This document shows, piece after piece, positions 1 through 10,663 of a stretch of 64,000 bases of DNA; the first letter of the stretch is position 1; every line of letters starts with the position of its first letter. Source of the stretch: Anthonomus grandis grandis. Lineage: Eukaryota; Arthropoda; Insecta; Coleoptera; Curculionidae. The notes below the pieces were generated by a model. That model did no database searches. It had not been told where the DNA came from and was given only the letters and a program-made list of their open reading frames with translations. Location of the stretch: the NCBI RefSeq assembly GCF_022605725.1, contig NC_065556.1, positions 2,170,001 through 2,234,000 on the forward strand, read 5' to 3'. The position numbers and the translations under genes are program-made.

Positions 1-84
1 CCAAAGTATTTTTCCCCAGCCAATGCCATCTTTCGTACACATGAAAAACCATTTCTTCTCTCACACGGCTCTTAATAGGAACGA

Positions 85-575
85 GTGTTTATTGAGTCTA
101 CAGTAACCTGTAATAACTCCATTCTTAAATTTTTCTATATTAAAAGGACAACAAGACTCCGGCTCTAGATCTAAAGGAATAAAATAACAGATCTTTGTTT
201 TAGCAGGTATTTTTCCTAATCAAGCTTACCCTAGTCTCCTAAGATGTCGCTTCGTCTAGGACGTAAATGGTTTACCGCTTAGTCGTTTTGAGTAGAGGTT
301 CAGGCTCTGACCTCTCACAATTAATTTTCTCATTATCATCCAATTAAGTGGACCTTAAGTTCCATTGTTAATGCAGGGTGTATTAATATTGACTCTGCTT
401 CTGCCTACATTGATCTCATTCTGCTTAACCCTTTCAGCTCATCCCTGCACTCGTTTACTAAGTTTGAACTTATTTTTTGTGCCTAGTCATCTTAAGACTA
501 ACGAGTATATAGCAAGTGCAGAAAATGGAATATCAACCTTGTTACATTTCTTCCTATTACATTACTTCTTACTTT
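85..575. repeat. Non-coding repeat unit, copy 1
   Basis: This unit is repeated in direct orientation at 1078-1846. Long near-identical blocks include the stretch around 218-262, with the shared words aagcttaccctagtctccta and gatgtcgctt. The final block, from about 505 to 575, matches 1774-1846. Copy 1 lacks about 290 bp that copy 2 has. No coding frame is conserved between the copies, so short reading frames here are not genes. The two copies differ at roughly one base in eight by eye, so the duplication is old. Family unknown; I saw no LTR or terminal inverted repeat signature. Confidence 0.8.
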
Positions 576-1077
576 AATTGCCCAAAAGGCTCTCTTTATT
601 ATTATTATATATTATTAGGTATCAGGGATTAAAAAAAAAATGTGTAGCCCAATTTTTAACAAGTATACCAGTCATTTGAAAAACCACTTTCCGCATCACT
701 TTAAATATAAACTATTTTAGTTAAAAATGTTCCTTATAAGAGAAAATATTTCACGTTAATTTGGTTTTAATCTGATACCAAATCAATACTTCTACAGTAC
801 AATGCAAAGCTTATTCACTTAAGCACATTTTTTTTGTACTTGTACAAAGGCAGACCATTTGTGAAAATTCATTTCAGAGTGGACCTGGTACTGTTTGAAA
901 TCCTGATCAGGAATGTCGAACTCGTGTCAATGAAGTGGCATTACGGCTACCTATATGCTGTAGACGTTATTACTACAAATGCTACTTCTTCAAAATACTA
1001 TGATTTTATATTCAATTTAGATATGGACTGGTTTTTTAGAAAAAGTCATTGGAGGCTGCTAGAGTTTATAGGGAGAG
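576..1077. other. AT-rich spacer between the two repeat copies
   Basis: No gene is seen. Positions 672-750 are a diverged copy of 4078-4150, so part of this spacer is itself a dispersed repeat. The reading frame at 834-1088 has no recognisable domain and runs into the second repeat copy. Confidence 0.5.
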
Positions 1078-1846
1078 GTGTTTATTGAATCGACAGTAAC
1101 CTGTAATAACCCCATTTGCAAATTATTTTATGTTAAGAGGACAAGCAGACTCCCGCTCTAGGTCTAAAGGAATCACATAACAGATCTTTGACCTATCTGC
1201 AGGTTTTCTTCCCAATCAAGCTTACCCTAGTCTCCTAAGATGTCGCTTTGTCTAGGACGTAAATGGTTCACCGCTTACTCATTTTAAGTAGAGGTTCAGG
1301 CTCTCACCTCTCACAATTAATGTTCTTATTATCATCCAGTTAACTGAACCTTAAGTTTCATTGTTAATGCCGGGTGTATTAATAATGACTTTCTGCCTAT
1401 ATTGATCTCATTCTGTTAAACCCTTCCAGCTCATATTTGCACTCGTTTACTAAGTTTAAACTTGTTTTTTAAGCCTAAATTTTTTTCACTTCAAAGTTAC
1501 TTTGTTATCAGAGTACATTTTTAAAGTCCTTTTTACTTTATCCCTTTGTTGCTACTTCTAGAGTGGCAAATAAAAATGATTGGAAATAATTGAAACATTT
1601 AGTAGGAAAGCATAACTAGGACAAAAGCCTTTTATTTATTTGTTTCTTTTAGGGACAATGTTTGTAAAGCCTTCGTCTGAATCCACAGAATAAGCCTTGG
1701 AATACAAGCTAATTTCTAAAAATTGATGAATTTTTGATACCTACGTTTACCATACAACCTAGGCGTAAGTCACGATTATATAGCAAGTGCAGGAAATGGA
1801 ATATCAACCTTGTTAAGTTTCTTCCTATTAGATCACTTCTTACTTT
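1078..1846. repeat. Non-coding repeat unit, copy 2 (with extra 290 bp)
   Basis: This is the direct repeat of 85-575. Homology is continuous from 1078 to about 1480 and resumes at about 1768. The extra block 1481-1767 is either an insertion here or a deletion in copy 1. The distance between copy starts is 993 bp. Reading frames at 1734-2061 overlap the end of this copy, lack known motifs, and are not called as genes. Confidence 0.8.
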
Positions 1847-2799
1847 CTATCCTTCCTTACTCCTATACGATTATATTGACCGTAACGTTATTTGTATACT
1901 GCTTTGCAAACTCGTTTGCTCCATTTCAATTTATTGTTGAAGTTTATCTTTTTACTAATAGGTTTATTCTCAATAATTGCTTGCTTAAAAAAAGATACCG
2001 GGTAGTTATTTTTAATAAATATTTATATGTTGTGTTCACCACACTGCCCAAAGGCAAATAAAAACACCAAACCGGGGCTTTTTTGTTCAACGACAATAAA
2101 GTTGAAAATTTAAAGCTTTAGCCAGTAGAAAATCGTTGAATATTTATTAGGTTTTGGGCGAGTATAAAATTTTTGCTGCCCGAGAGAAAAACTACTTTAA
2201 AATTTACATTGGCTCGACCGGGAAGTGACGCTGTCTGCGAGATGATGGACTCAGGACGGTGGTTTACATTTTAATTCGCTTTTAGCAAACAATTTTAAAA
2301 CATGTTATATGTGCAACGATAGCGGAAAAATATATTGCACTTTTTAAAAAACTATAATATGACTTGACTGAGTGAAACATTAAAGAAAAATAATTATTTT
2401 TTTGCATGAGCTTTGCCAAAATTAAGCCACCAATCAAGAATTTATATATCGCCATAAAGAAAATATGGATAAAAATTATAGCATAAAATAGCGAGACGTA
2501 TTATCAGGACCTAACAATAAAAAGAAAAGGTCAAAAGAAATTTGGCATAAAATACCTAAATGTATGGCATGATTTCAAGACATATGCACTTAGAGTAATT
2601 TAAATCCAAGTTTGTGGCTATGTATCGCAAATCCTTAATTTTTTGTACTGACTGCTCAAATGAAAAGTGAAAACAAAACTGTTCGAAAAACATAAAGAAA
2701 GAGGTGGATATTTTTACATTTATCTGCCTATTTCTGCGTCATTATTGGTTTATAATAGCTTCAAAGATGTACGTTTGTAGTCGTAAGAAAAAATATATA
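1847..2799. other. AT-rich DNA without recognisable gene
   Basis: No domain is visible in any frame. A short GC-richer island lies at about 2205-2270, but it folds into no tRNA I could recognise. Confidence 0.5.
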
Positions 2800-3215
2800 A
2801 TAAAATATTTATTTATTTCAACGGCAAAGCCAGTTTACAAAAAAATATAATAAAATACATAGTAATAACAATAAGTGACAAGAAATATGACAATAATGAA
2901 CAATATAAAAGTAAACTTTACTATAGCAAGAATAAATAACAATAAAAGCAAAAAAAAATAAAAACATAAAACATAACCCTACAGATAATTTCAGCATTTT
3001 AGCCTTTTAAGTCTCAATTTAAATGAATTAACAGACCTATCCATGAAGGGGTCAAGATTAAGCTTATTAAATGCTGCTATCATTCTGGTGATTGGAGAAA
3101 ATAATCCGTAATGAGAATGGTGAAAAGGTAAACGAAATATAGCAGAATTCTGACTTATATTATTGATATTGACTTTGAATGGTACAGTTTTCAAAATATC
3201 AATGGTATAATTTTA
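2800..3215 (-). pseudogene. LINE 3' end fragment (CR1/Jockey-like)
   Basis: On the minus strand, 3194-2991 encodes a 67-residue C-terminus with the block LPFHHSHYGLFSPITRM, typical of the end of ORF2 in non-LTR retrotransposons. About 180 bp of AT-rich 3' UTR follows. It ends at about 2800-2815 in a minus-strand tail of AATAAATAAAT type, as is usual for this class. RT and endonuclease are absent, so this is a 5'-truncated insertion, the normal outcome of target-primed reverse transcription. The clade is inferred only from the tail and C-terminus. Confidence 0.55.
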
Positions 3216-3654
3216 AAATGAGAAACAGACCAAATTTTATAAAACTGAGTTATTTACACCAAATTATAAAGGAAGTCGAAATCTATGATACGGCAAAAAG
3301 CCGATCGTCTGTGAAGTCATTTAAGGTTTTAAAATGTTAAAAATTATTGTTCTTTTCATTGGGACGAACAAGCACCAGGTGATATACCAAAGGGACAAAG
3401 GGTTTTCATTATTTCGCCAAAAAGACTAACGTGCAATGCAAGTGCCTCGCATTTTTAGTCTGTTGTTTACAGTCTATTGTGATGCGTATCTTGTAGATGA
3501 TGTGTTGTTTTTTTGCTTTTTTAGCAGATACAACTGAATTTTTTCATTACAAGTTTACGCAAGTATTATTTCTTAGTTTATAAATATAATATATTGGTTG
3601 CAATTCAAAATGGGTTTTCGAGGCAAGAAATATATTTAAATGGCCATGAAGCCA

Positions 3655-4285
3655 AGATGCAATGAAAAAAATGACGATAATGCTGACAGTTCTATAATGG
3701 ATGTTAATCATTTAATGGATGTGGATGGAAAATATATCATGTACCTAGAATTTCTTGATGATAACAATATAAATATTATCCACTGATTAGATGTATCTAC
3801 AGGGTGTGCTAACTAGAACCATCTACCTAAAAATAATGGCGCGGCACCCAAAAAAAAATGAAAAACGCTGGGATCTGTCGATTTTTGTTTGAAGAGAACA
3901 CCTTTTGAACCTATTAAAAAAAAATTATTTGTTTACCTCACAGGTGACTGCTATGGACGATTTAAGTAGCTCCGAGCCATTTATTATTAGTGATGCTTAA
4001 GATGTTGCTGTTACAACAGAATAAGTACGTTTTTTTTCTCATAATGTTTTTTTAGAATTTATTAAAAAGTTTTTGTTATTTGAAAATTCTGTTTCCTCAT
4101 CGCTTTAAATAAAACTGTTTTAGTTGAAAATGTGCCTTTAAAAGAAAATGTTAAAGTAACTTTATAAAAACCTTCGCTTTTCTAAGTCGAAAATGAAAAT
4201 CGTAACATTGTGGATATTGAGATAAATGGAAGAGGAGAAAATGTGACCCAAGCTTCCAAAGAGAGAGTGGTAAGTTAAATTATGT
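3655..4285 (+). other. Possible short acidic coding pieces, unrecognised
   Basis: A 46-codon frame starts at about 3648 and stops at 3786. A second short acidic frame begins at 3954 (MDDLSSSEPF). A third stretch at about 4188-4269 reads in one frame and ends at a consensus splice donor (GTAAG). Such short acidic pieces occur at the N-termini of several insect transposon proteins, but I recognise no domain and cannot link the pieces. A transposon-like CAGGGTGTGCTAAC end lies at 3802. Treat as a low-confidence lead. Confidence 0.2.
4078..4150. repeat. Dispersed repeat, relative of 672-750
   Basis: About 75 bp here align with 672-750 in the same orientation, sharing CATCRCTTTAAATA, TGTTTTAGTT and AGAAAAT-type words. 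The fragment is too short to assign to a family. Confidence 0.5.
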
Positions 4286-4866
4286 GTAACAATACTCATA
4301 ACCAGAGGCAAAAGTTAAAGGAACAACTAGGCTGATAATTATTTTTCTTGGGTAGAGTTAGACAAAGAAACAACGACGGTACCAAAAAATGATGCAATGA
4401 CGAAAGTGACTTTTTGCTTAAATGTGGAGTCAATAAACTTGTTTTCCAGTAATCTAAAAAACATCCAAAATCAAAAGGAAGTCAAAACAAATAATGTAGG
4501 GGTTTGTTTAGGGAACACACACAATTTTCAGTAAGACTGATTCAGTATGCCACCAGGTCCATAAAAATATTTAGTTTTAAGGCCATTGTCAATCGCTTTG
4601 AAAACATCAGTAGGAGATGTTAACAGAATCAAATATAGGATTGTAATCAAAATTCTAATTGAAGACTATACCTTCATGTTTTTTGTAAGTTGCGGAAAAA
4701 TGATTAGCAAACAAATTAACTATATCCATAATAGATGTTGTAACGATGTTGGCAACGCCGCGAATATCGACAGTTCCGTCGCTATCGTATTTAATACTAA
4801 GGATTTAAATAATCAGTTGACTATTTTTATGCATCGAGTGTCTTAATTCAAACCTAACGAATATAT
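4286..4866. other. Unclassified DNA before the gypsy element
   Basis: Frames at 4586-4846 have no recognisable motifs. The last bases before 4867 contain the ATAT copy that may be the left target duplication of the gypsy element. Confidence 0.4.
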
Positions 4867-5322
4867 ATTGTAACGAAATTCGGGAACACACTTTTACTGT
4901 CAACGTCAAAAGCATTAACCTAGGAAAAAATTGACTAAACAATTAAAACTGAATGAATTGTCACGAAGCGTGTCCTTTTTAAAACCAGATGGAACAGTTT
5001 CGAAATATTTAGAATTATGTTCATTGTTTTTGCCCAAAGAAACCAATAATTTTTGGAGAATATTGACAGTCAAAGCAAGCAAGTATACAAATTCTAGAAA
5101 ATTAGAATTACAGGGATTTACAATAATATAACTTAAATTAGGGCCAAAATGGGGCTCTCGAATAAGATGAACTACTTAAAAAGTAAACACTATAGATGAA
5201 TGTAATAAACCAAATGTAAGTAGAACCCTAAAGAAACCCTACGAATCAACTTTAACTACAGAATACTACTAACATTGTACAAAAACTAGCAGAATAATTA
5301 ACGTACTTACATTCTCATAATA
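4867..5322 (-). repeat. Gypsy 3' LTR
   Basis: This aligns end to end with 10167-10663. It lacks about 38 bp present in the other LTR (around 10220-10257), just after the shared AACCTA. Scattered substitutions separate the two LTRs, which were identical at insertion, so the insertion is not recent. Confidence 0.95.
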
Positions 5323-5335
5323 CTGCTCTCCTCTC
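5323..5335 (-). other. Polypurine tract of the gypsy element
   Basis: On the minus strand a 13-base purine-rich run (GAGAGGAGAGCAG) lies directly before the 3' LTR. This is where plus-strand DNA synthesis is primed. It overlaps the end of the integrase reading frame (stop at 5334-5336). Confidence 0.7.
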
Positions 5336-7206
5336 AAGTTTGATCGTCCCGATCAAATATGGGACCACCTGAGCCATGATAGGGCGCTAGCCGGACGATG
5401 TTTACAATTTTCATCTTCGCTGTCGGATGTCGCTGGATACGGTACACCACGTCGTTGATTCTGGTGACCATATTGAATGGACCTTCCCAATCCTTCTGGA
5501 GCTTTGGTGACTTGCCCTTCGTCCTCCGTGGATTGTATAACCAGACTTTATCCCCAGGATTAAAACCGGTAGAATTTGCCTTTATGTCATAACGTGATTT
5601 CATTCTGTTACTTTCTAGATGAAGTTTATCCCGTGCTTGTTCGTGAACAATTTGTAAACGCTGTTGTAAATGGTTGACGTACTCCTCAAGGGTTTCAGAC
5701 TTATGGGGTCTTCCAGTAATAATGTCCAAAGGTAAACGAAGTTCATCACCGTAGACAACTTTTGCCGGGCTTTTTTTAGTTGACTTGTGGATAGAAGAAC
5801 GATATGCCAATAGGAATGGTTGTATACAGTTATCCCAGTCGGTTTGCTTAGAGTTTACCACCATCCTCAAATAAGTTTCAAATGTGCGGTTAAATTTTTC
5901 AACCATTCCATCAGACTGAGGGTGTAGTGGGGTTGTACGGGTCTTATTGATTCCCAGCAACTTGCATACTTTTTGGAAAATTTGTGACTCAAAGTTCCTT
6001 CCTTGGTCTAAATATATCTCTCGGGGTACACCAAATCGAAAAATCCAGTTCTGGAACAGCACTTCAGCTACTGTCGTTGCTTCTTGGTTTGGAATCGGAT
6101 AAACCTCGGGCCACTTACTAAAGTAATCCATAGCAACAAGAGCATATCGGTTTCCGGAGCTACTAGTAGGAAAGGGTCCTGCTACGTCTATGGCAATTCG
6201 TTCAAAGGGTGCACCAACAAGATACTGCATCATTTTTCCTCTTATCCGGGTTCTTGGGCCCTTGCTTGATGAACACTGCTCACACTGTCGGCACCAGCGT
6301 TTAACATCTTGATGACTGTTCAGCCTGTAAAACCGTTTTCTCACTTTTGCCAAGGTCTTACTAACTCCAAAATGTCCTCCGCCGACACCGCCATGAACAG
6401 CTTCAAGAACTTCCGGAATCCGTTTTCGAGGAAGGACTGTCAGATATGTCTTTTCTTTTCCATCTACGCTCTCCCAGACTCTTTTTAACAATCCATCTTT
6501 TAGAACCAATGAATTCCATTGAGACCAATAAGCTTTAAGTTCTGGAGATTTGTCAGAAATATCTTTCCATTCTGGTTTTAAAATTTTTCGAGATTTCAGT
6601 TCGTAAATAAAACCAAATACTGGGTCATCACACTGATCTTGGATTAAACTAGCTACATCCCACTCTTTAGAACTATGAAGGCCAATACTATTACAAGTAA
6701 ATATTTCTGGATGCTGTTTTGATTCCTTTTTAAAACAATGTTGACATGTTTTAATACAGGGTCTTCTCGATAAAGCATCAGCATTTTGGTGATATGCGCC
6801 TTTCCTAAGTTCTATTGTAAAGTCATACTCTTGTAATCGTTGAAGCCACCTTGCTATTTGTCCTTCGGGGTTTTTAAACTGAAACAGCCATTTCAACGAA
6901 GCATGGTCGGTTCTAAGGATAAATCGTTGACCAGACAAATATTGATGGAAATGTTCAATAGCTTTTACTGCTGCCAATAGCTCTCGTCTGGTGACACAAT
7001 AGTTTCTTTCTTGTTTTGATAACGTTTTACTGAAATAAGCTATCACTTGCTCGCCATCTTCATATTTTTGTGATAGAACGGCCCCAATTCCAACATTACT
7101 CGCATCGGTATCCAAAATAAAAGTTTTTCCAGGAATCGGATATGTTAAAATTGGAGATGTGCATAGTGCTCTTTTTAACAGTTGAAATGCTTCTTCACAG
7201 TCTGTT
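5334..7206 (-). pseudogene. Gypsy pol 3' half: RNase H and integrase
   Basis: This is open for about 620 codons after a single in-frame TAG at 7207-7209 that separates it from RT. The order is: end of the RT connection, RNase H (TDASNVGIGAVLSQ; also LRTDHASL and NADALSR), then integrase. The integrase has an HHCC zinc-binding region (GGHFGVSKTL ... CRQCEQC), a DDE core (IDVAGPF, then YLDQGRNFES, then HPQSDGMVEKFNR) and a GPY/F-like C-terminal module (EGPFNMVTRI ... VNIVRLAPYHG). All three acidic catalytic residues are present. It would insert the cDNA into host chromosomes. This domain is intact, but the upstream breaks make the copy non-autonomous. Confidence 0.93.
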
Positions 7207-7208
7207 GA

Positions 7209-8880
7209 CTAACTAAATACCATTTTGTCTTCCGTGAGCTTATGTAGAGGCTTTGCAAGATTAGCGAAATTTCTTACAAATCTTCTGTAATAGGTATAAA
7301 GGCTCAGAAAGCTTCTTAACTGGTGTTTGTCAGTGGGTCGTGGCCATTTTTCGATTGCCTTTACTTTATCTGGATTAGTCTTGACACCTTTTTCTGATAT
7401 TACATGGCCAAGGTATTTAACTTCTTTTTGAAATAAGCAACATTTTTTAGGACTTAGCTTCAGGTTGGCCTCTCGCAGTTTAACAAATACCTTTTGAATA
7501 TTCTTCAAATGATCTTCAAATGTTTTCCCCAGTATGATAACGTCATCCAGATAAACTAAACATGATTCCCAAGTCATTCCACGTAAAACTGTGTCCATAA
7601 GTCTCTCAAAGGTAGTTGAAGCATTGCAGAATCCAAAGGGCATGACTGTAAACTGCCAAAGTCCTGTTCCAGTCGAGAATGCGGTCTTTTCTTTATCTTC
7701 TGGGTCCATCTTTACATGCCAGTATCAACTCTTTAGATGATAGAGTGTTGAGAACTCTCTTTAGTGTTGAGAACCAACGTGAACCTGATAGCGTGTCCAG
7801 GGTGTCGTCAATTCTTGGTAGGGGATAACTGTCTTTCTTGGTAATGTCATTCAGTCGCCGATAGTCGCCGATAGTGTACACAAAATCTAGTGGATTCATC
7901 CTTTTTCTTCACTAGCACAACTGGAGATGTCCAAGAACTCTGAGAAGGTTCTATCACTCCTTGTGTCCTCATTTCTTGAAGCATTGAGGAAACATCTCCT
8001 TGTTTAGCTATCGGAATTCTTCGAAGTGCTTGTTTAATCGGAGCATTGTCTCCAGTGTTAATTCGATGCTGCATCAAATCAGTTCTTTCCAGGTCATTAT
8101 CGTGCAAGGAAAACTCATCTTGATTTTCTTTAAGAAGACGTCGCAATTTACTATACTGGTCTATGGTTAAATTGGCAGAAGATTCTTCAAATAGGTTTTG
8201 TAAACAGACAGGAAAAGGTCTGTTTAAATAACGACTTCTATCAGTATTTTTCATGACTGTCACTACTTCAGAGCATACACCAATATCCTCTCCTTGTTTC
8301 AGGTGTTGATCATATCCTTTTAAATTTACCATTCGCACCAAAACAGTAGATTTCTTCTGCGTAGATAACGTCTTGGCTGGAAAAATTCCTTGACCATATA
8401 GTTTGCAGTTTTCCATGGGCTCAATCAAAACAGTTTCTCCCTCTTTTCCTCCAGTTGTAGCATTAACCACCATCTCTGAATTTCCTGGTATAGTAACATC
8501 CTTGAATAAATTAACGACTTTGGTATTTACTTTATCTTCATATAGGTGGTGCATTAAAATCTCTTTATTTTTTGTCGTCAATATCCGGTTATATTCATCC
8601 ATTTTAAACTGCTGAGAATTCATAACATCTAATCCTAATCATCCATGATTTCTGCCACTAGTACTGGCTGTTGGAATGTTGTTAAGCCAATAGTGACTGT
8701 AGCTTCATGCAATCCAAGAATCGGGATCCTTTTTCCATTTGCAGCCATCAGAATTAAATTGGGTGGTGCTGAAAGCCTACACTGTGCTACGATGTTCGGC
8801 TTCACAATAGTATGACTTGATCCTGTATCCACTACCATCTCACATTCACGGCCGAATATTTTTCCCGGTACTACCAAGCT
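7209..8880 (-). pseudogene. Gypsy protease and reverse transcriptase, broken
   Basis: The protease is at 8877-8635 with active site VDTGSSHTIV. RT begins at about 8623 and carries the conserved blocks leading to the fingers, then GLWQFTVMPFGFCNA and the catalytic YLDDVII at about 7560-7540. Breaks: the protease frame ends at 8635; a local duplication of a GTGTTGAGAA word near 7745-7775 disrupts the frame at the block before MDPEDK; a TGA falls inside that block; and a TAG at 7207-7209 separates RT from RNase H. The encoded enzyme would have copied element RNA into DNA in the particle. Order and motifs are standard for Ty3/gypsy. Confidence 0.9.
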
Positions 8881-8929
8881 CTCTTTAGGATGTGTAGCAC
8901 CCAGCCAGCTTGCGCCCCATAAAGCTGAC

Positions 8930-10124
8930 TAGTTGAAGTTTTTCCTGGTTCCTTGCATCTCTTAAAGGCTTGGGACATTGACGTTTAAGGTGCCCCTCCT
9001 CATTGCAATTCCAGCATTGCAATGGTCTTAGTTTTCCTCGTTAATAATGATTCAATCTTCTTTAGGCGGCCTTCGAGATCACTTTTTGAAGTTCTGATTT
9101 GTCTTATTCGTGTCTGCCTTCTAGTTGCTTAAAAAGCTGCCTCATACTCTAGTCCATGGGCCAAAGCTTCTGATATACTTTTATGATGAGCCATCCTTAG
9201 AGCATGGTTAGTATCTGGATCTCTAACTCCGTTAATAAAACAATTTATAGAAATTTGTTCTCGGAACTCTGTTGGGGCTGAAGGGTAAGCCAGATTTACT
9301 AATCGAGCAACATCGGCCTCAAACTGTTGGAGTCCTTCCTCGGGTCGTTGTTTTCTAGATTTTAATTGAGCCTGGTACACTTGTTGTAGATGAGCTTCAC
9401 CATATCTTATCTCTAAGGTACGCACCAGTACGTCGAAATTGAGCTGATCCTCAGATGGCTCCATTCTTAATATTTCTGTAGCTTCTCCTCTAAGGCTTAG
9501 CTTAAGATTGATTGCCTTTTCTTCGTTATCCCAGCGATTTCCCCTAGCAGCGGCCTCAAATTGATTCAAATAGGTACTCCATGCTTCTTTGCCGTCGAAT
9601 TTTGGTGGCTTTACTTTCATCATTATTTGCATTTCAGGATCGAGATGAAGAGGAGTCCGTTTTACTTTCATCTCTAGTTCTTGGATCTTTTTTTGTACTT
9701 GCCCCAATTCTTCTTCTACCGTTGCTTCAAAGTTAGTCATTAATTGTTTTTGATTTTTCCCCAGATCTTCTTTGAGTTGTAAAACTCGTTCCTCTTGTTT
9801 TCTGTCTCGTTCCTCCTGCTTCTTTTTAAGATTATCTTTTAAATTAAGTAAGTCATCTTTCATGGTTCGAATCAGGTCTTCATTTTCTTCCTTTAGGTCA
9901 TCTTTCATGGTCCTTATCAGGTCTTCATTTTCCTTCTTCAGGTCAGATTTAATTGTCTTTAGTAAATCTTCCTGTTTCTTGTCTCGCTCTTCTTGTTTGC
10001 GGTTTCGTTCTTCTTGTTTGCGGTCTCGTTCTTCTTGTTCTACTTTTTGCTCTTCAAACTTCCTTAATAGCAGCTCCATCAATTTCTCGTTCTCCATCTT
10101 GGCCTGACTTCTTGTTAAAGGCAT
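8930..10124 (-). pseudogene. Gypsy Gag
   Basis: The start at 10124 (MPLTRSQAKM) lies 42 bp inside the 5' LTR boundary. Residues about 10-165 are a long charged coiled coil with internal repeats: KQEERDRKQEER-type blocks, and two copies of the block ENEDLIRTMKDDL. Residues about 170-330 match the capsid-like region of insect gypsy Gags (PPKFDGKEAWSTYLNQFE). The main frame stops at 9129. A CCHC zinc knuckle of spacing C-x2-C-x4-H-x4-C continues in another frame at 9016-8975, so a frameshift separates capsid from nucleocapsid. Gag would form the particle and package RNA. Confidence 0.88.
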
Positions 10125-10153
10125 CCACTAAAATGAGCTTCCAAATATCCTTT

Positions 10154-10166
10154 ACTTCTGACAGCA
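10154..10166 (-). other. Primer binding site, probably tRNA-Leu
   Basis: Immediately inside the 5' LTR the minus strand reads TGCTGTCAGAAGT. This differs by one base from the usual complement of the tRNA-Leu 3' end (TGGTGTCAGAAGT). The assignment comes from my recollection of that consensus, not a database match. Confidence 0.6.
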
Positions 10167-10663
10167 ATTGTATCGAAATTCGGGAACACACTTTTATTGT
10201 CAACTTCAAAAGCACCAACCTAACTCGCCTTGACTGTCGTTTAATTGTTTCCAAGGTAAAAACTGACTAAACAATTAAAACTGAATGAATTGTCACGAAG
10301 CGTGTCCTTTTTAAAACCCGGTGGAACAGTTTCGAAATATTTAGATTTATCTTCATTGTTTTTGCCCAAAGAGACCAATAATTTTAGGATAATACTGACA
10401 GTCAAAGCAAGCAAGTATACAAATTCTAGAAAATTAGAACTACAGAGATTTACAATAATATAACCTATATAACCTAAATTGGGGCCAAAATGGGGCTCTC
10501 GAACAAGATGAACTACTTAAAAACTAAACACTATAGATAAAAATAATAAACCAAACGTAAGTAGAACCCTAAAGAAGCCCTACGAATCAACTTTAACTAC
10601 AGAATACTAATAAAATTGTACAAAAACTAGCAGAATAATTAACGTATTTACATTTGCATAATA
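10167..10663 (-). repeat. Gypsy 5' LTR
   Basis: This is the full-length partner of 4867-5322 and includes the 38 bp missing from the other copy. In element orientation it runs from TATTATGCAAATG to CGATACAAT. Confidence 0.95.

Larger units (their letters stand above)
4867..10663 (-). mobile_element. Ty3/gypsy LTR retrotransposon, near full length
   Basis: The element is read on the minus strand: 5' LTR at 10167-10663, primer site, gag, protease, RT, RNase H, integrase, polypurine tract, 3' LTR at 4867-5322. ATAT flanks both ends if the LTRs are drawn this way. A TG...CA version of the ends (4869, 10658) is also possible, so boundaries are good to a few bases. There is no room for env, because the pol stop lies about 12 bp from the 3' LTR. 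Gag and RT carry stops and frameshifts, so the copy is dead. The integrase resembles that of the relic at 42.6-43.6 kb. Clade uncertain. Confidence 0.95.

Noticed and set aside
365..2061. Several short plus-strand frames in the repeat region
   Set aside because: They are not conserved between the two repeat copies and lack motifs, so they are chance frames.
2205..2270. Possible tRNA or small RNA gene in a GC-richer patch
   Set aside because: No cloverleaf, no A and B box pattern.
5323..5340. Possible env gene after gypsy pol
   Set aside because: The integrase stop is within about 12 bp of the LTR, so there is no space for an envelope gene.
9772..10270. Two plus-strand frames rich in Ser, Cys and Leu
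   Set aside because: They are the antisense reflection of the repetitive Gag coiled coil; no independent start or domain.
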